Shown here piece by piece: positions 24,940 to 37,334 of a stretch of DNA of 64,000 nt. The translations under genes and the position numbers were made by a program. Numbering within the stretch: position 1 is the first letter of the stretch; every line of letters begins with the position of its first letter. Origin of the DNA: Astrocystis sublimbata (taxonomy: Eukaryota > Ascomycota > Sordariomycetes > Xylariales > Xylariaceae); assembly GCA_022453515.1 (NCBI GenBank), contig JAJNNY010000021.1, forward strand, positions 1 to 64,000, in the 5' to 3' direction. Under the pieces are notes generated by a model, which made no database searches, was not told the DNA's origin, and saw only the letters and a list, made by a program, of their open reading frames with translations.

Positions 24940-25840
24940 TGATGCCAAACTTAGGACGTAGATAAGAATGAAGACGGGGAAGAGGGCGGGACTGCAGGCA
25001 AAGAGAGCAGCAATTCGATCGAAAGATTCCAATGATGGGAGATTGTGTAAGTCCCAGCCTCAATGAACTTGGCTGTCAAGCTCCTCTTAACTTCAGAGAT
25101 TTACAGAGTAGGAAGCTATGTCCTCACAATTGTTCATTTTGTTTATTGATCTGCATCACTCACATGCAATCCATCTTACTACTACGAAGACCCAGTTTGC
25201 GTGAGAGACATACGATTTAATATGAGAACTACAAGGATCTGCCAAAGTCCTACCATCCTTCGGTTCTCAACCTTCGGGAGGTTTCCGATTGACTGCACTA
25301 TAGTATGTAATAGGGTGGTATGCCACCCGATCGATATGCAAGCTGTAGGGGGCCGAGCCTCAATCCCCCCATGCCTCCGTATCTTTCCACTGCGTTATAG
25401 ATATCATGGTGGTAGCAGGGGTTCTCAGTGACTCGATTGACCCAGTCTTCATCTACCACGTCATTCAGTGCGTACAATCTCCCAACCCTCTACACCCAGC
25501 CTAGAGTCTTCCGACGCGCATAAAAGTGCTCGCATCAATGACGTGATTGTATGCCTTATACCGCGACAGCACAAGCAATTGGACGGATGTATGCATATGC
25601 GTCTAGTCTTCACCGAACATCCCTCATTTCGGTGCGTCGGCAAGACGCCGCAACTCTCCATGAAACCTCTGGTGATCATTGGTTCTTGCCGATGGTAACC
25701 TAGGTTTTGTGTACCCTTGTGCCCGACTCCAGTGTACGGACGCGACCCCGCCAAATACCACCCAGAAGTTGGGCCGTTTCACTTTATCTTCTAGCCTTTG
25801 AAGTAATTTGGAGCTGGTTTACATTGGAAATGAGATAGAC
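24940..25840. promoter_or_regulatory. Divergent promoter region, AAA ATPase / DUF7708 protein
   Basis: About 900 bp between two head-to-head accessory genes. No coding ORF; no clear core elements. Could serve as a shared bidirectional promoter, inferred only from arrangement. Confidence 0.4.
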
Positions 25841-28031
25841 ATGGACCTTCTTTCACACCCATGGGCCATTGCACAGTTTAGAAGCCTTTGCGCTGGCATC
25901 ACTATCGTTATGACAGACATACAGATAGCCCAACCATCTAGAGGGACGTGCGCCACGACAGAAGTTCAAATGACATCTCTAGTCCGCACATATAGTCTCC
26001 AGCTTACTGACCGAGATGCATTGGAAGAAAGTCTCGTAGTCGTGGCGCATGAAGAGAAGGAAGCCGAGCGAAGGCAGGAAAAGGAGTTACAGGAATGGCG
26101 AGAATGGATTAGTTTTGAGTGGCATTCGAGGTATTTGTTCTAATTTCGAATAACAAGTCTGGGGCTGATTTATGTGCAGCGACTCAACCTCGGGAAAGCT
26201 CACTTATTCTAGCAAGCTGCTTTCTGAGTCTTGGAAGAAGTTTAGCCCTATATTCGACAGTGACTGTATGAAATGCATAGCAGGAGACTCTATCCCTACA
26301 GTTGACGTATTGCTAAGCGCCGTGAATGATACAAATACAGTACGAGAGTCAAACAAACAGGCTCCGATGGGTCAAGTGAGAGAACGATTTCTGAACTTCA
26401 CAAACAAGCTAAATGACTATTCGTTCCTGTTTTCCATTATACCGAACAACGAAAAATACACCATTCTGATAACCGGTGTTGTATCATCCATTGCTAAAGT
26501 AAGCGATCAGACATCCAGCCCCGTTAATACACTTTTAGTAATTTCTTTTGAGCTAGGCAGCCGCAAAGTACCAAGACACTGCGGAGAGAATTTCACTCGC
26601 TCTCGAACGAATCGCCTACGATATTGGGAATGTCAAGAAGCGCACCACGATTGCCGATACTCTACAAGCTCACACCCTTGTCATAGAATTTTTTGTCGGA
26701 ATATTTGAGCTACTCTGCTTGATCATGTCATGGTACAAGTCAAGGGCCAAACGGCTTCTGGGATCGTTCAACAAGAGCTTCGACAAAGACCTGAAAGAGA
26801 AGATCGATGCAGTGCAGAAGACCCTTAAAGATCTGTCTGATGAAACGAGAGCTGTGACTGAAATTCGAGTCCAAGACATGCACGAGGGCGTTGCAGCGAT
26901 CAACTCAAAGATGGTGAGCGTGGATAAAGAGCTCAAAGACGTTAAGGTAGTGTTGAACCAGCTTGCGAAGGAGCTTGGACCTTTGGCAAATCTGGGCTTC
27001 GTTGCGACGCGACAGTTGAATTATGTACAACACGATTACGTGCGACAAAGTGCCGTGGCTACCAAACGTCTCCCTGGCTTGCCTGTCAGCAGGTATACGC
27101 CCTATCCCTTGTATACGATGGATAAGACAAACAATCTCCCCTCAACTCCTATAAATGATCATCTTGCGTCAGACTGTAAGTGGATAGAATCTTCTGGCAC
27201 AAAATACTTTTATTGACAAAAACCAACACAGTTGTCACTTCCGATATGCCTAAATCTGATGTCTTGCGATATGCCGACCGACTGCAACCGTATGTCGATG
27301 ACGGTCTGGATCTGATATCGAGAGATGGCAGACCAACCGCAAGATCAATTCTGCCAAACGAAGTGGTTCGCGAGATGCAGAACTGGATGGCTAGCGTTCA
27401 ATCCCAGATACTTTGGGTTGAGGGACCCAGCTTGCACGGATCCGAGCCTCTTCTCTCGATGGCAGCACTCCACACCAGTTCCGTCGCAAAGAATGCGAGC
27501 ATTCCCTGTATATCCTACTTCTGTACACCTTCGACCGCGCGTCGGAGAGCTGTCCAAAGTGATCAGAGGCTGAATCACACCGAGGCGACGTGTGTCTCAC
27601 TCCTCTACTCCGTCATCATCCAGCTATGCAAGTACCTTCCGTATGACCATATCGAAACAACGGAGTTTGTCAGGCAGCTCCGGCGCCTTGACGGATCTCT
27701 CCAGAGCTTAGAGATCGCTATCGATGTGATCCAGCATCTATTTACTACCTTGCCTCCCTTTACAGTCTGGGTCTTGGATAGACTCCCATTTGGAGGGGCC
27801 AGATCAACTGTTCCCTATATGAAGAGATTCATAGACATTTTACGTTTTGAGCATGAACACCGGGTTACCAAAGTCCTATTCACAACGGAAGGCAACACCC
27901 CTTGGTTGGCTAGCAACGTGGGAGCGCGCGAGCGCTTCGTTGCATCACGAATGGCCCTGAACAGGCCCGGGCAGCAGATGCCCGGAGCAGTCTCCCCACT
28001 GTTCAACGGCAACTTCTACAGAGGTCGATAA
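25841..28031 (+). CDS. DUF7708-type protein with degenerate STAND-like NTPase domain
   Basis: Four exons: 25841-26130, 26180-26498, 26557-27175 and 27232-28031, total 675 residues. The start is the first in-frame ATG. Residues ~75-95 are a charged helix (EEKEAERRQEKELQEWREW). Residues ~105-330 fit the fungal DUF7708 helical domain: VRERFLNFTNKLNDYSFLFSII, AAKYQDTAERISLALERI, a hydrophobic helix around 244-262 (VIEFFVGIFELLCLIMSWY) and a coiled-coil-like tail. The C-terminal half resembles an NTPase: WVEGPSLHGSEPLLS at the P-loop position lacks GK[ST], TVWVLDRL looks like Walker B, and KVLFTTEGN like sensor 1. Such proteins in filamentous fungi are lineage-variable and some are linked by architecture to NLR-like or incompatibility proteins; the function is not known. 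Divergent to the AAA gene, and convergent with asparaginase, with 257 bp between. Confidence 0.8.
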
Positions 28032-28288
28032 TACTAGGGTGGACCAGTGACGGCAAGTCGTACTTAGTTCAGCTCTGGTAGTTGAAATAAAAAGTTTTAG
28101 ATGTCAAGGAGCCAATAAAAAAACAAAAAACCCGTTGATTTAATAATGTCTCGAGCATGTTGCCTGGCCCTGTGAGTACGCATCGCAAATTCTAGTTTCG
28201 TAGTTCGCTTAAGATAGATATTCTATTGATTGCGTAATCTTGGATGTCGCAAACATCCAACTCTATGTATACTATCGACCTGACTTTC

Positions 28289-30306
28289 TTACGTAGTCGT
28301 TTTCCTCTCTGTGCCCTCGACTTCCTCAACCCAGAGCACGGCCCCCGCCTCAGTCAACAGGCTCACACAGCCCGAGTTTCCCATCTTCTCGGCGAGGAAC
28401 AGCGGGGTATTATTCGCACGGTTGCGGACTGCGAGATTTGAAGTTAGTGATAAGCCCTCAGAACGTGATGCGTGATACATGACCGCCTCAAAGGCACCAT
28501 AAACAATAACCAGAAAACGCTTAGAAGGGGCAATGATTACTTACCATGAACACTCGCCCCCCTCACCAGTAGCTCCCTCAGCACCGCCGGCTCCGGCCCA
28601 ACAGCAGCGAGATGAACGGCTGTGTTGCCGGCGTAATCCGCTCTGTATAGTAGGCTGACTTTCTTCCCACTTCCACTATAAACTAGATCCGCATCCAGCA
28701 GCTCCGCAACAGTCCTCAGATCGCCCGCTTGGATCGCGTACCCCAGTTCTGCAAAAGCCGTCTCACCTCGCGACAATGGCCTCGGACTCTTCGTCCCCTT
28801 GATTCCCTGTCCTTCATCCTCCGCCCCATAAGGATGCGTGAAGACAGGGCTGGTGAGGGCCGTCATCTCGCCCCTCAGGGGCCTCGACATCCGTCTGCCC
28901 ACTTCCTTCGCATCCAGGTCCTGGTTATCATCCTGCAGCGCAAGTAGATACCCCAATTTCGTCAACGCCGCCTCGCTGGTGAGATCGTATCCGAACACCA
29001 CGCCCGCCTCGCCCAGAGCAAAACCAGGCGCGTACAAGGGCGATACGAATCCAGATGTACACTGCGAGACATTAACGATGACGATGCCACGGTCGACGGC
29101 AGCTTTGATGACGTTAGTCAACCCGTTGTCTACCCCCGCGGGTGCATTGCCCATGCCAAAGGTCTCCAGCACGAGACCCCTCAGTCCGGGGACTCTCAGC
29201 ACGCCATCGACCATCTCGGGCTTGATGCCGGGGAAGATGCGCAGCGCAGCCACGTGCGCAGTATCCAGCCTCGGCGTCGCCACATCGAATCGTGCAATCT
29301 TGGTCGGGCGCCGCACCAGTCCCCAATTGACATCGACGCCCAAACTAGTCACGCGCGCCAGCGGATCGCAGTTGGGTGAGGCGAAGGCCTCGAACGCCGA
29401 CGCCGACACCTTGGTGCATCTGTTGCCGCGGTACAGCTTATGATGGAAGAACAGGCCTACCTCGGGGATGACGAAGGTGGCCGCGATGATCAGCGAGCCG
29501 AGCAGGTTGTCTACGGCGTCGCTCTGCAGTGCGAAGATGCTGGCCTGGCTCCCCGTCAATATCACCGGCTTGCCCAGGTCGGACAGCATGAAGGAGAGCG
29601 CCGAGGCCGAGTACGCGAGGGAGTCAGTGCCGTGCAGCACGACGAAGCCGTCGTACAGGTGGTAGTTCTCGCGCACGGCGTACGCGATGCTCGTCCAGCC
29701 GTCGCTGCTGATACTCGACGAGTCCAGCAGGGGCGAGAACTCGATGGCGCTGTACCGGATGTGCCGCGCGTATGTGCTGGGCGGCGTGCGCAGGCTGGGG
29801 ATGGTCACGGCTTGGCCGTTCTGGACTGCGGCTAGGGAGACTACGAGGTGTTAGTCGTCGTGTGGCTTCTCATTTGTCTGTCGATGCTCAACCCAGGGAT
29901 GGAAGATGCGTGCGAAGGAAAAGAGAGAGACAAAACAGCTGAAAGCTTCGCATGGTTCATCGGCTGCCACGTTTCGGCCATCTCAACGCTTTGGTTGTCA
30001 GGCAACTTCCTCTGGGCCAGGGGAGATGGCTTGGCAGGTCACCGCCGTCGATTTTGTGCTGTGTACTTATGTATGAAACGACAATATATAAAGACCTGAA
30101 ATATACATACCGCTCTCAGACATATCATTAAACGACGGCCTTGGCGCCATAGCGTTCTTGAGAAAGCCATCCACCGGCACCAGTCCGCCCGCCGACGGCT
30201 GCATGCATATCGTGCCACCCGTGATGATGAGAAGGACTCTTGATTCGGGATATGTCTCACTCGGCGCGTTGTGCGGTGCGCCGCTTGTTGGAGCGGCGGC
30301 GCTCAT
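28289..30306 (-). CDS. Cytosolic-type L-asparaginase with C-terminal ankyrin repeats
   Basis: Three exons: 30111-30306, 28545-29840 and 28289-28428, total 543 residues. Hydrolyses L-asparagine to aspartate and ammonia. The type I/II asparaginase fold is shown by LLIITGGTICMQ (catalytic Thr32), FVVLHGTDSLAYS with Thr137-Asp138, the KPVILTGSQ block and a late GLVLETFGMGNAP block. No signal peptide is visible, so it is likely intracellular. After residue ~440 the chain carries ankyrin-type repeats (ADYAGNTAVHLAAVGPEPAVLRELL; NRANNTPLFLAEKMG), a layout shared with fungal and animal 60 kDa lysophospholipase/asparaginases. Introns use GTATGT/TCGTAG and GTAAGT/TCGCAG. The last exon gives a Thr-rich tail and TAA at 28289-28291. 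Confidence 0.93.
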
Positions 30307-31759
30307 GATGGCGATTTGTTTGCCGCTGCTGTTGCGCAGTGAGCGTGAGTGCGAGTGGCTACCAAATGGTGATGATGATGATGATGGTAGTGATGCCTAA
30401 TGCAATAGTTTCAGATTTGGTATAGAACTTGGAGCCTTTCGTGATTGTCACTTACTGACTGACAGGTTAGAAGTTTTCACTTCAAAGTATGAAGGAACGA
30501 ACGAGTTGTTCTCGTAATGGTGCTGAGACAGTGCGAAATGCTCGGCTGCGGTATTACAAGGCTTCTCGCAAATCCGCAATGGTTGTTGGTTGGTGTCTGG
30601 CTTAAAGACGAGCGTAGTCAATCAGAGGAGTGTTTACGAGTTATGAATGTGAAAATGAGATGAAATTCTTGGGTATCTCAGGGTAGACGGTCTTATCAAG
30701 CGAACAAAAGCAGACAATGCATGCGAATCAATCGCCTATGCAGCCGGTACACCTTACTAGGTATCAATCTACTTACTATATGCAGTTCAGACCTTCTTCT
30801 TTATGGTCAAATCTGCAGTGCGATATCGCAGGCCATGAAATAGAGTTTGCGCGCACACCAGCTCCCGCCAATCTGCTCAATCACATCACAGGGCATACTA
30901 GATCTCGGCTAAGCCCAAAAAAATCAAGAAGTGTTATGATCGCAGTCATGCCGATTGGCAGAGTTTTCGACTCTGTTCAGCTTACGAAAAGTCCAAGTAA
31001 AAGATCCTGTGAGTGATTGTTTATCTTACGTTATAAAGGGGTAATAGTATACGTTTTGAAGGGGTAATAGCAACAATTCCCAGAACACCTAGGCAGGAAT
31101 GAGAAAATTCTCCTCTTTCATGGTAGCGGGAGCGCCAGCCCCACCCTATTGAGCCAATAGGGTGTTATACTTCAATCTCGCTTGCCAGAGTCTGAGTGAC
31201 GCAACAAAGACCCGTCTGCACGTATTACCCGTCCAGGCCACATCACTTAGCAAGAGGTTTGGATTTATAGATACGACCATTATAGCCCTGTCTATTTTTA
31301 TTTCTAGACAGGAAAGGTCTATTGTGCGTATCAATCATATTTGCTGTGTTGCTACTGTCTAAGATGCGACTTCTATTTGGATGAGCAAGTTGTACCGGCC
31401 CGCCCGTCTTCTATTCTTCAAACCAACGCTGCGATGTGGACAAATGCATTTTTAGCAGGTGTCCCCGCCAGCGATTCCATCTATTGATACTTGAAACTTC
31501 TATTAAGCTCTTGTAGCAGATATAAATCACATCTACTCTACTGAAACCCCGCCCCAGAGGTTCGTCTCTATATGTATTTTCCTCGCCCTTTTCGAGCGAG
31601 ACCCTACTGTACCGTGTAATGACCTGGATGCCCATCAGGTCTCCTAGGCTCTTCTTTAACCAAGCCTTTACTTGTCGTTAAATCGTACCCAATAATATTC
31701 ATGAGATAAGAAAGCCTGAGACGGTTAGCTACTATTCTCAAATGCTAGTGGGATGAGAC
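30307..31759. other. Intergenic region between asparaginase and 5-phosphatase genes
   Basis: Promoter of the leftward asparaginase gene and 3' flank of the 5-phosphatase gene. AT-rich; a short GAT microsatellite (30370-30385) and a 12-nt direct repeat AAGGGGTAATAG around 31035-31070. No gene seen. Confidence 0.5.
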
Positions 31760-34700
31760 TCACTGTTCTTCAGTTGCCTCCTTCCTCTTGAGGTCCTCGA
31801 ATCGCTTATGACAGTCTGCCCACGCCATTATGCGTTTCTTGGGCGATATTGTCTTGATAGTAAACTTGAACCGACCGGTCACGGGTCGGTGGTCCGACAC
31901 TCTGACCTCGTGTCGACGATAATCAAGCTGTTGTATTCTGCCGGATCCCCGATGAAGGAGACGATCGCACCACGCCGGGGATCGTTTCTTTTCACTGGTG
32001 TCGTAGTTGTCGGTGCCGACATCGTATTTATAAGTTGGGGCAAACTCGATCGGCGACTCGTCAAAAGCTCGAAGTCGGAAAGCCGGATTTCGGCGACGAG
32101 CGACGAGCAGCTGATCGCGCTCGAGCAGCTTGGTAAGGTTGTTCGCTTTCACCGCAAATACCACCGTGTCGCGTGACATGGTATCAATGCGATAATTCAG
32201 GTCTCCGTTGAGAAGACACAGCTCATGATCTAGAACCATAGTACCATCGCCACCACCTATGTAGCTGTTGATACGAACGTTCGGATCGGGCTCGACAGGT
32301 AGGATGGAGCTATCCAGGACCGCCGCGATGTCATTGTGGCGCGAGTTGGCGTGTGATTGTCCAGCTGCTAGATGGCAGTTGATAAAACACAGGGACGTGT
32401 CATCGATCATGAAACGTACAACAATAGCACCTTTGTTGCCGTGCAGACCACCCATGCCCCGTTTCACATCGACGCTGTGGAGATTTCGAATCCGATGATG
32501 AATGGATGACTTCACAAAGATGCAGGTAAATAAACCAACGAGGGTAGCGGTATGGAGCAAGTGATATAATTGATCGGCGGGCATGTAGTCATCAAGGCTT
32601 CGGACGAGGAAGTCTCGCCAGTCCCGATACTGATGGCTCATCTTTTCTTGATCCGTCGCGTCCTTCTTTTTTGGTTTGAACAACCGCTTCGCCGTCGCCG
32701 TCTTGTCTTCCAAGTCGACCAGCTCTTGGAACCCGAAGATAAGAATATCCGGACTGTCGCTAGATCGTAATAGGTTTTGGAGGAAGGCAGCATCGGTTTC
32801 GTTATACCGGAGACTGTTTGGTGTGGACGCCCCAGCATTCCATGTCATGGCCTGGACCTTGAGATCCTCGAACTCGCAATATTGCGTGTCCATCGACTTC
32901 ATTTCATCCTCTAGGAAATCATCTTGACGAAGACCATCCCAGGCCCTGACCATATTGTCTGCGCCGAGTGACAAGACTTGTTGATAGCCAAGTCTATAGG
33001 AGCTCGCACGATCGGCGATCAGCCTCAGGGCTGGGCTATCATTGTGCGCCTGCCAATCCTTCTTGACTGTCCACGGTGAGTTTCGAACGTCGTAGACAGC
33101 GATTCTGCCGTTGTTATACGCTGCCCAGATGTCGTTGCCCATGCCAGCCAGAGAATTGATCTTGTAGGTGCTAACGTTCAGAACACTGAGACATGTGCGA
33201 TCTCTCTGAGAGTAGATGCTCACTTTGCCATCTGAATGGCCGAAGTAGACCTTTCCAGACTGCGATTTGAGAAGGGTTCCGGACGTGATCTCGCCAGCAC
33301 CTTCTGCGACTAAAGGTCGCATGAGGACCTGGACTTGATTATTACCTTCTACAGTGGGCGCAAAAATCCTGATCTCCTTTCCTGTGCAATACCACAGTTC
33401 TTCTCCAACGATGATAGAGAATGTGTGGCCCTTCGTGAGCCTGTATGTCTGATGAGGACTGTTGCTCAAGCTCGGAATCGCATCACCATCTGGACCCCAG
33501 ACGTGCAACGTACCACCCTCATCCAACGTCCACATCTCGTTGTAATGTCTGAAAATCTTGACCACCTCATACCGCCCATGGATGTTGGTCTTGTTGCCGA
33601 TGATGGATTGTGTCGCAATATCAGCCTCCATGACCTCACCAATGTTGTTGCCTATCCAGAGTCTTCCACCTTCGCGATCGACGTTCAATCCGGGTTTGAA
33701 GGTCACACTGGTACCTTTTATGCCTTCTCCATGTGGAAAGCTCGCAACTATCTCACCATCTTGCAAATTCCAAACTCGGGTCAAGACACCGGTTGTACAC
33801 AAGTACTCCCCACAGACGTCAAATTTCCTGACATCGTACTTGGTATATATCTCATGGACCCCGTGATTCGCAAAGGGCGGCCGCCGATTGACTCTAAACG
33901 CATCAGGATATGTGGTTACTATCTGCGCACACCCTGGCGCCGCTGTGGTTGAACCGTCAGTGTGACCGGGAGGGTTCCCAGCCCCTGCAATCCTTCTAGG
34001 TGGCTCGCGTAGTTCTAAGGGAGCCCGGTCAGATGTAGGGTTTACGGTCATAGACCTGCCGTTCCGAGTCGTAGGGGGAGTAAATTGCGAGGTAGGAGTC
34101 GATGCTATCCGCTTCGGCTGCGACGTGGCTGCGGTGGTATCGACGGCGGGCAGATCGGTCACGGCGACACCTGAAACAGCGGCACGGGCGGGTCGGGGTG
34201 GTGGGCCCATTGAGTTAGCTGGAATCTTAGGAGCCGAATCAGGGTTGGCCAGTGGTCGTGACGGCAAGGCCGGAGGCATCTCTGGAAGGTCGTTCTTGGT
34301 AGGAGGCGCAGAAGCTGGTTTCGACGAGCCGTTGGCTTCCAGATCCCTCCTCCTATTCACCAACGGGTGAATCGGCGGAGGTTCGAAGGTAGCTGGCAAT
34401 GTGTTCGTTCGAGCGATGCCGGGTATGTGGGAAGTAGGACGCGCGGGGCGAGTGGGCAGCATAGGCGGCGACTCATCATTATCAGGGACGCTTGTCGTGG
34501 TCGGCGGCGTGTTGAATGGCGAGCGCTGATCCGGCCTCAAAGGCGTGGGGGGCGCGGGCATCGGCTCGGGCTTGGGCGCATGGTCTACCACCATAGACAG
34601 GCGGACGCTGGGCTTCTCTGCGCGGTTCACGGGAGGCGGTAAGACGGAGGGCGTCTTTAGCTCTCGATCCCGTCGCAGCTCGCCAGATCGTCGCGGGGGC

Positions 34701-35422
34701 GGTGGTGAAGGGGGCTGGGAGGTGCTCAGGCGGGGAGAGGGCTGACGGGGCTCGAAGCTCGGCGTCGTGGGCCGACTAGGTATCCTCAGGGGTCGGGAGG
34801 ATGGCGTGACGGGGGTACCCGGAGATCTAGTAGCATCGGGTATGAGGCGGGCAGCATGGTCGGCGGCATGGTGTGAGAGAGTGCCGCTGTGCGGGGGGGA
34901 CTGGGGCGGGTCGATCAAGACGGCAGGTGGTCTGATGGGTTTAGGACTCAACGGTGGCGGCGGCGGATTCGCGAACTGAGGGATGCGCAAGGCGGCCGTG
35001 GTCGGGGGTAGGGTCGCCGTCGCGGGGGCTTCCCGAGGCGTGGGCGGTGGAAGTTTCGGTCTCGCAGCGTCTGGGATAGCTATGCTCTTGGGCCGGGCCG
35101 GACGAGTACCAGGTATGGGAGGGGGCTTGGGCGAGGCGGCCCGGTGTATGGGCAGTCCGGACGTGGTTGTCGGAGGACCTGCCGATGCCGATGGTGGCGC
35201 TGTTGCCGTTGCTGACAGTGATGCTGGAAGCGAAGTCGACGGCGTTGATGGCGTCGATGGTTCGTCCTTGGTCTTGCTCATGTTCTCGAAGCGAGCGCGC
35301 AAGGACGACACGGGTTTCTAGGGGTAGGATTAGCATGTTCCGGGCGGCGACATGGGTGGGTGGAAGACGAGCGGGCTTACGAGGGACGAGGCGTCGGGGC
35401 CATCTTGCGGACCGGGTTCCAT
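31760..35422 (-). CDS. Inositol-polyphosphate 5-phosphatase with Pro-rich N-terminus and WD40-like propeller
   Basis: Two exons: 35381-35422 (encodes MEPGPQDGPDASSL, donor GTAAGC) and 31760-35317 (acceptor CCCTAG), total 1199 residues. Residues ~15-470 are Pro/Ser/Thr-rich low-complexity sequence with many PxxP stretches, likely SH3-binding or disordered. Residues ~480-810 form a WD40-like propeller (VWNLQDGEIVASFPHGEG; IWAAYNNGRIAVYDVRNS; VRAWDGL). The catalytic domain spans ~833-1165 with the 5-phosphatase signatures FGFQEL (~873), NCHLAAGQ, NGDLNYRI (~1051), PAWCDRLL (~1131) and SDHRPV (~1158). The enzyme removes the 5-phosphate from phosphoinositides such as PI(4,5)P2, affecting membrane traffic and actin. 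The propeller/phosphatase order is like plant WD40 5PTases and many filamentous-fungal proteins. Exon 1 was chosen because it extends the frame with conserved-style KPVSSLRARFENM across the join. Confidence 0.92.
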
Positions 35423-36754
35423 GATGGACGGCGGGTGGACTCGAGGCCGGGCACAGTCAGACCGCTTCCTACCACGACACCCTTCTCGTGGGCCGAGCTC
35501 GGCTGAACCATCCGGGCACACGAGCAAACGGCAGCCGGGAAAGACAGGACCAAGTGCGAGGTGGTGCTGCTGATGGGCGGGGTCTCACGATGGAGGTGAG
35601 CGGCACGGCAGCGCGAGCGGGAGCGGCGTTGCTGGTGCTGGGCTAGCGGGGGGTCGAAGACTTGGTTCGGGTCCTGGCCGCACAAGCTTCGGAACCTGTG
35701 CGATGACGAAATCGCCCGTCCCACTCCGATCGTGGCTTGGCTATCCTGTCGACGATGGGCTCGTTTCGCCGGCCGTGGTGGTTCGACGTCGACGAAGAAC
35801 GTAGGGCACCGGTAACATTGAAGATATTCAGGTACGGAGAAAACACCGCATATGTGTATTTGTGGTGGAACCAGAAACTAGGAGCTAGGGAAATAAGAAT
35901 AGATGGATAAAGTTGGGGGATCGAATTGTTGCAACTTGTCGATCAACGCTGCGGCGTGTGTGTGACATGTGTACGTCTCTTTGCCCACACCTGCGCAGCC
36001 GAGCAAAGAGGCACGTATGTACCTGACGTACCTGACGGTACAGTATTAATATGCATGCGTCGTACTGTGACACCAGACGGCTGCAACTGGAGGTGAAAAG
36101 CCCGTAAGGCCCAGTGGAGTGGAACATAGCGGCTCTAATAACGGTGTAACTGGCCGACCTATCACTCCACTCTCCGTTTATTACGGTTGAGCTAGGTAAC
36201 GTATGCAAAATATTCACAAAGAAAACAGAATAATTGGGACAACGGCTCGCCTCAGATTATGGTCAAAAAAGCGTGTCTTGATTTTAGTTGGGAAGGACCT
36301 TGAATCTGACAGATGACATATACGTCGTGTTACCACACTGAGGCTCTCTGTAAGGGTCGACCATGTACTTCTTTGGCGTTGTGAGGGCTGCGCTAGGCAA
36401 ACACTATCACACGCTTATCAAGTCCAAGGCTAGCGTTCTGCGGGTGCTAGCCAGTCATCCCTGTTGTGTCGCGGTAATGGCTGACAAGCTCGACAAGTTA
36501 CAACGGTCGAGAAAAAAAGAGCGGGGAAGTCGATACCCTTTACAGACATTATGATACGACTTTCAGAATGGATATAATCTCACCTAACCCAAGCCCGAGC
36601 TCGCCCGAGCTTGATTTCACCTCTCTGCATCAACCAATTTAGCCACCATCCCGCCCGGCTACACCTAGACACCTCGACGCCCACCTACCTGCTCTTCCAC
36701 TTTTGGCCACTCGCATCCAGCGACAATTGAAGCCCTCCAGCTTCAGCTTCCATC
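35423..36754. promoter_or_regulatory. Divergent intergenic region, 5-phosphatase / DUF4748-like gene
   Basis: 1.3 kb. The GC-rich 35423-35830 part looks like the 5' leader and promoter of the 5-phosphatase gene; 35900-36560 is AT-richer. C-rich sequence (36640-36740) precedes the small gene. No further gene supported. Confidence 0.45.
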
Positions 36755-37334
36755 ATGAATACAGTACGTTCCACCCGAAGGATGAGATAGGCGGGCCGGG
36801 CCACTCTAGTGCTGTGCACATTGCTGACGTATTCTGACCAGATCAAATCTTTCTGGTACACACCATCCGCCCTCTCCTCCCTCTACCCAAGCATGCTTTC
36901 GACGATGCCGGAACGCTGACCGCCCTGTCCACATGTCAGGCTCGGCTGGGGCTCCCTCTGTGCCGGTACGTTTACAGATGCATTCATCCCTCGTCCGTTG
37001 CGCGCGGTGCTAACCTGTGTGATGTGGCGGTAATGCAGCCGGCGCAGGCGCCTACTACTTCGCCAAGAAGAGCATCAACGCCGACCGCGCGGCGCGGTAC
37101 GAAGAGCAGCAGCGCAAGAGGCGCATCATCAACTCGCTCGGCGAACCCAACAGCCAGTCGAGCAACGGCGGTCCCCTCAACGACGATCTGACCGGCTCAC
37201 CCAGCCGCGAGTCGAACCCCGACCCGGCGCCGACGCGACATGCGCCCACCACGGAGAACGAGCGGGTGTTCGAGAAGAGCAAATACGAGAGCAGTACGCC
37301 GTTCAAAAGTCCGAAGGGGGATCGCTTCTCCTGA
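36755..37334 (+). CDS. Small conserved fungal protein, DUF4748-like, probably membrane-associated mitochondrial
   Basis: Four exons: 36755-36763 (9 nt), 36842-36855 (14 nt), 36940-36965 (26 nt) and 37039-37334, total 114 residues. The joined N-terminus reads MNTIKSFWLGWGSLCAAGAG then AYYFAKKSINADRAARYEEQ. A short hydrophobic, Gly-rich helix at ~6-24 is followed by a basic/charged helix (YEEQQRKRRIINSL) and a polar, Ser/Pro-rich tail ending KSPKGDRFS. The arrangement fits the fungal DUF4748 family, small proteins with one predicted membrane helix; function unknown. All three introns are GT-AG (GTACGT, GTACAC, GTACGT) and each joint keeps the frame. The start at 36755 is the only ATG that gives this conserved N-terminus. 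Confidence 0.78.

Noticed and set aside
24940..25032. Hydrophobic N-terminal extension (FPVFILIYVLSLAS) of the AAA ATPase as a membrane anchor
   Set aside because: The first codon of that frame is TTG, not ATG; the first ATG is at 24937-24939, after the hydrophobic part.
29114..29835. Plus-strand ORFs opposite L-asparaginase
   Set aside because: Shadows of the GC-rich asparaginase exon, no conserved features.
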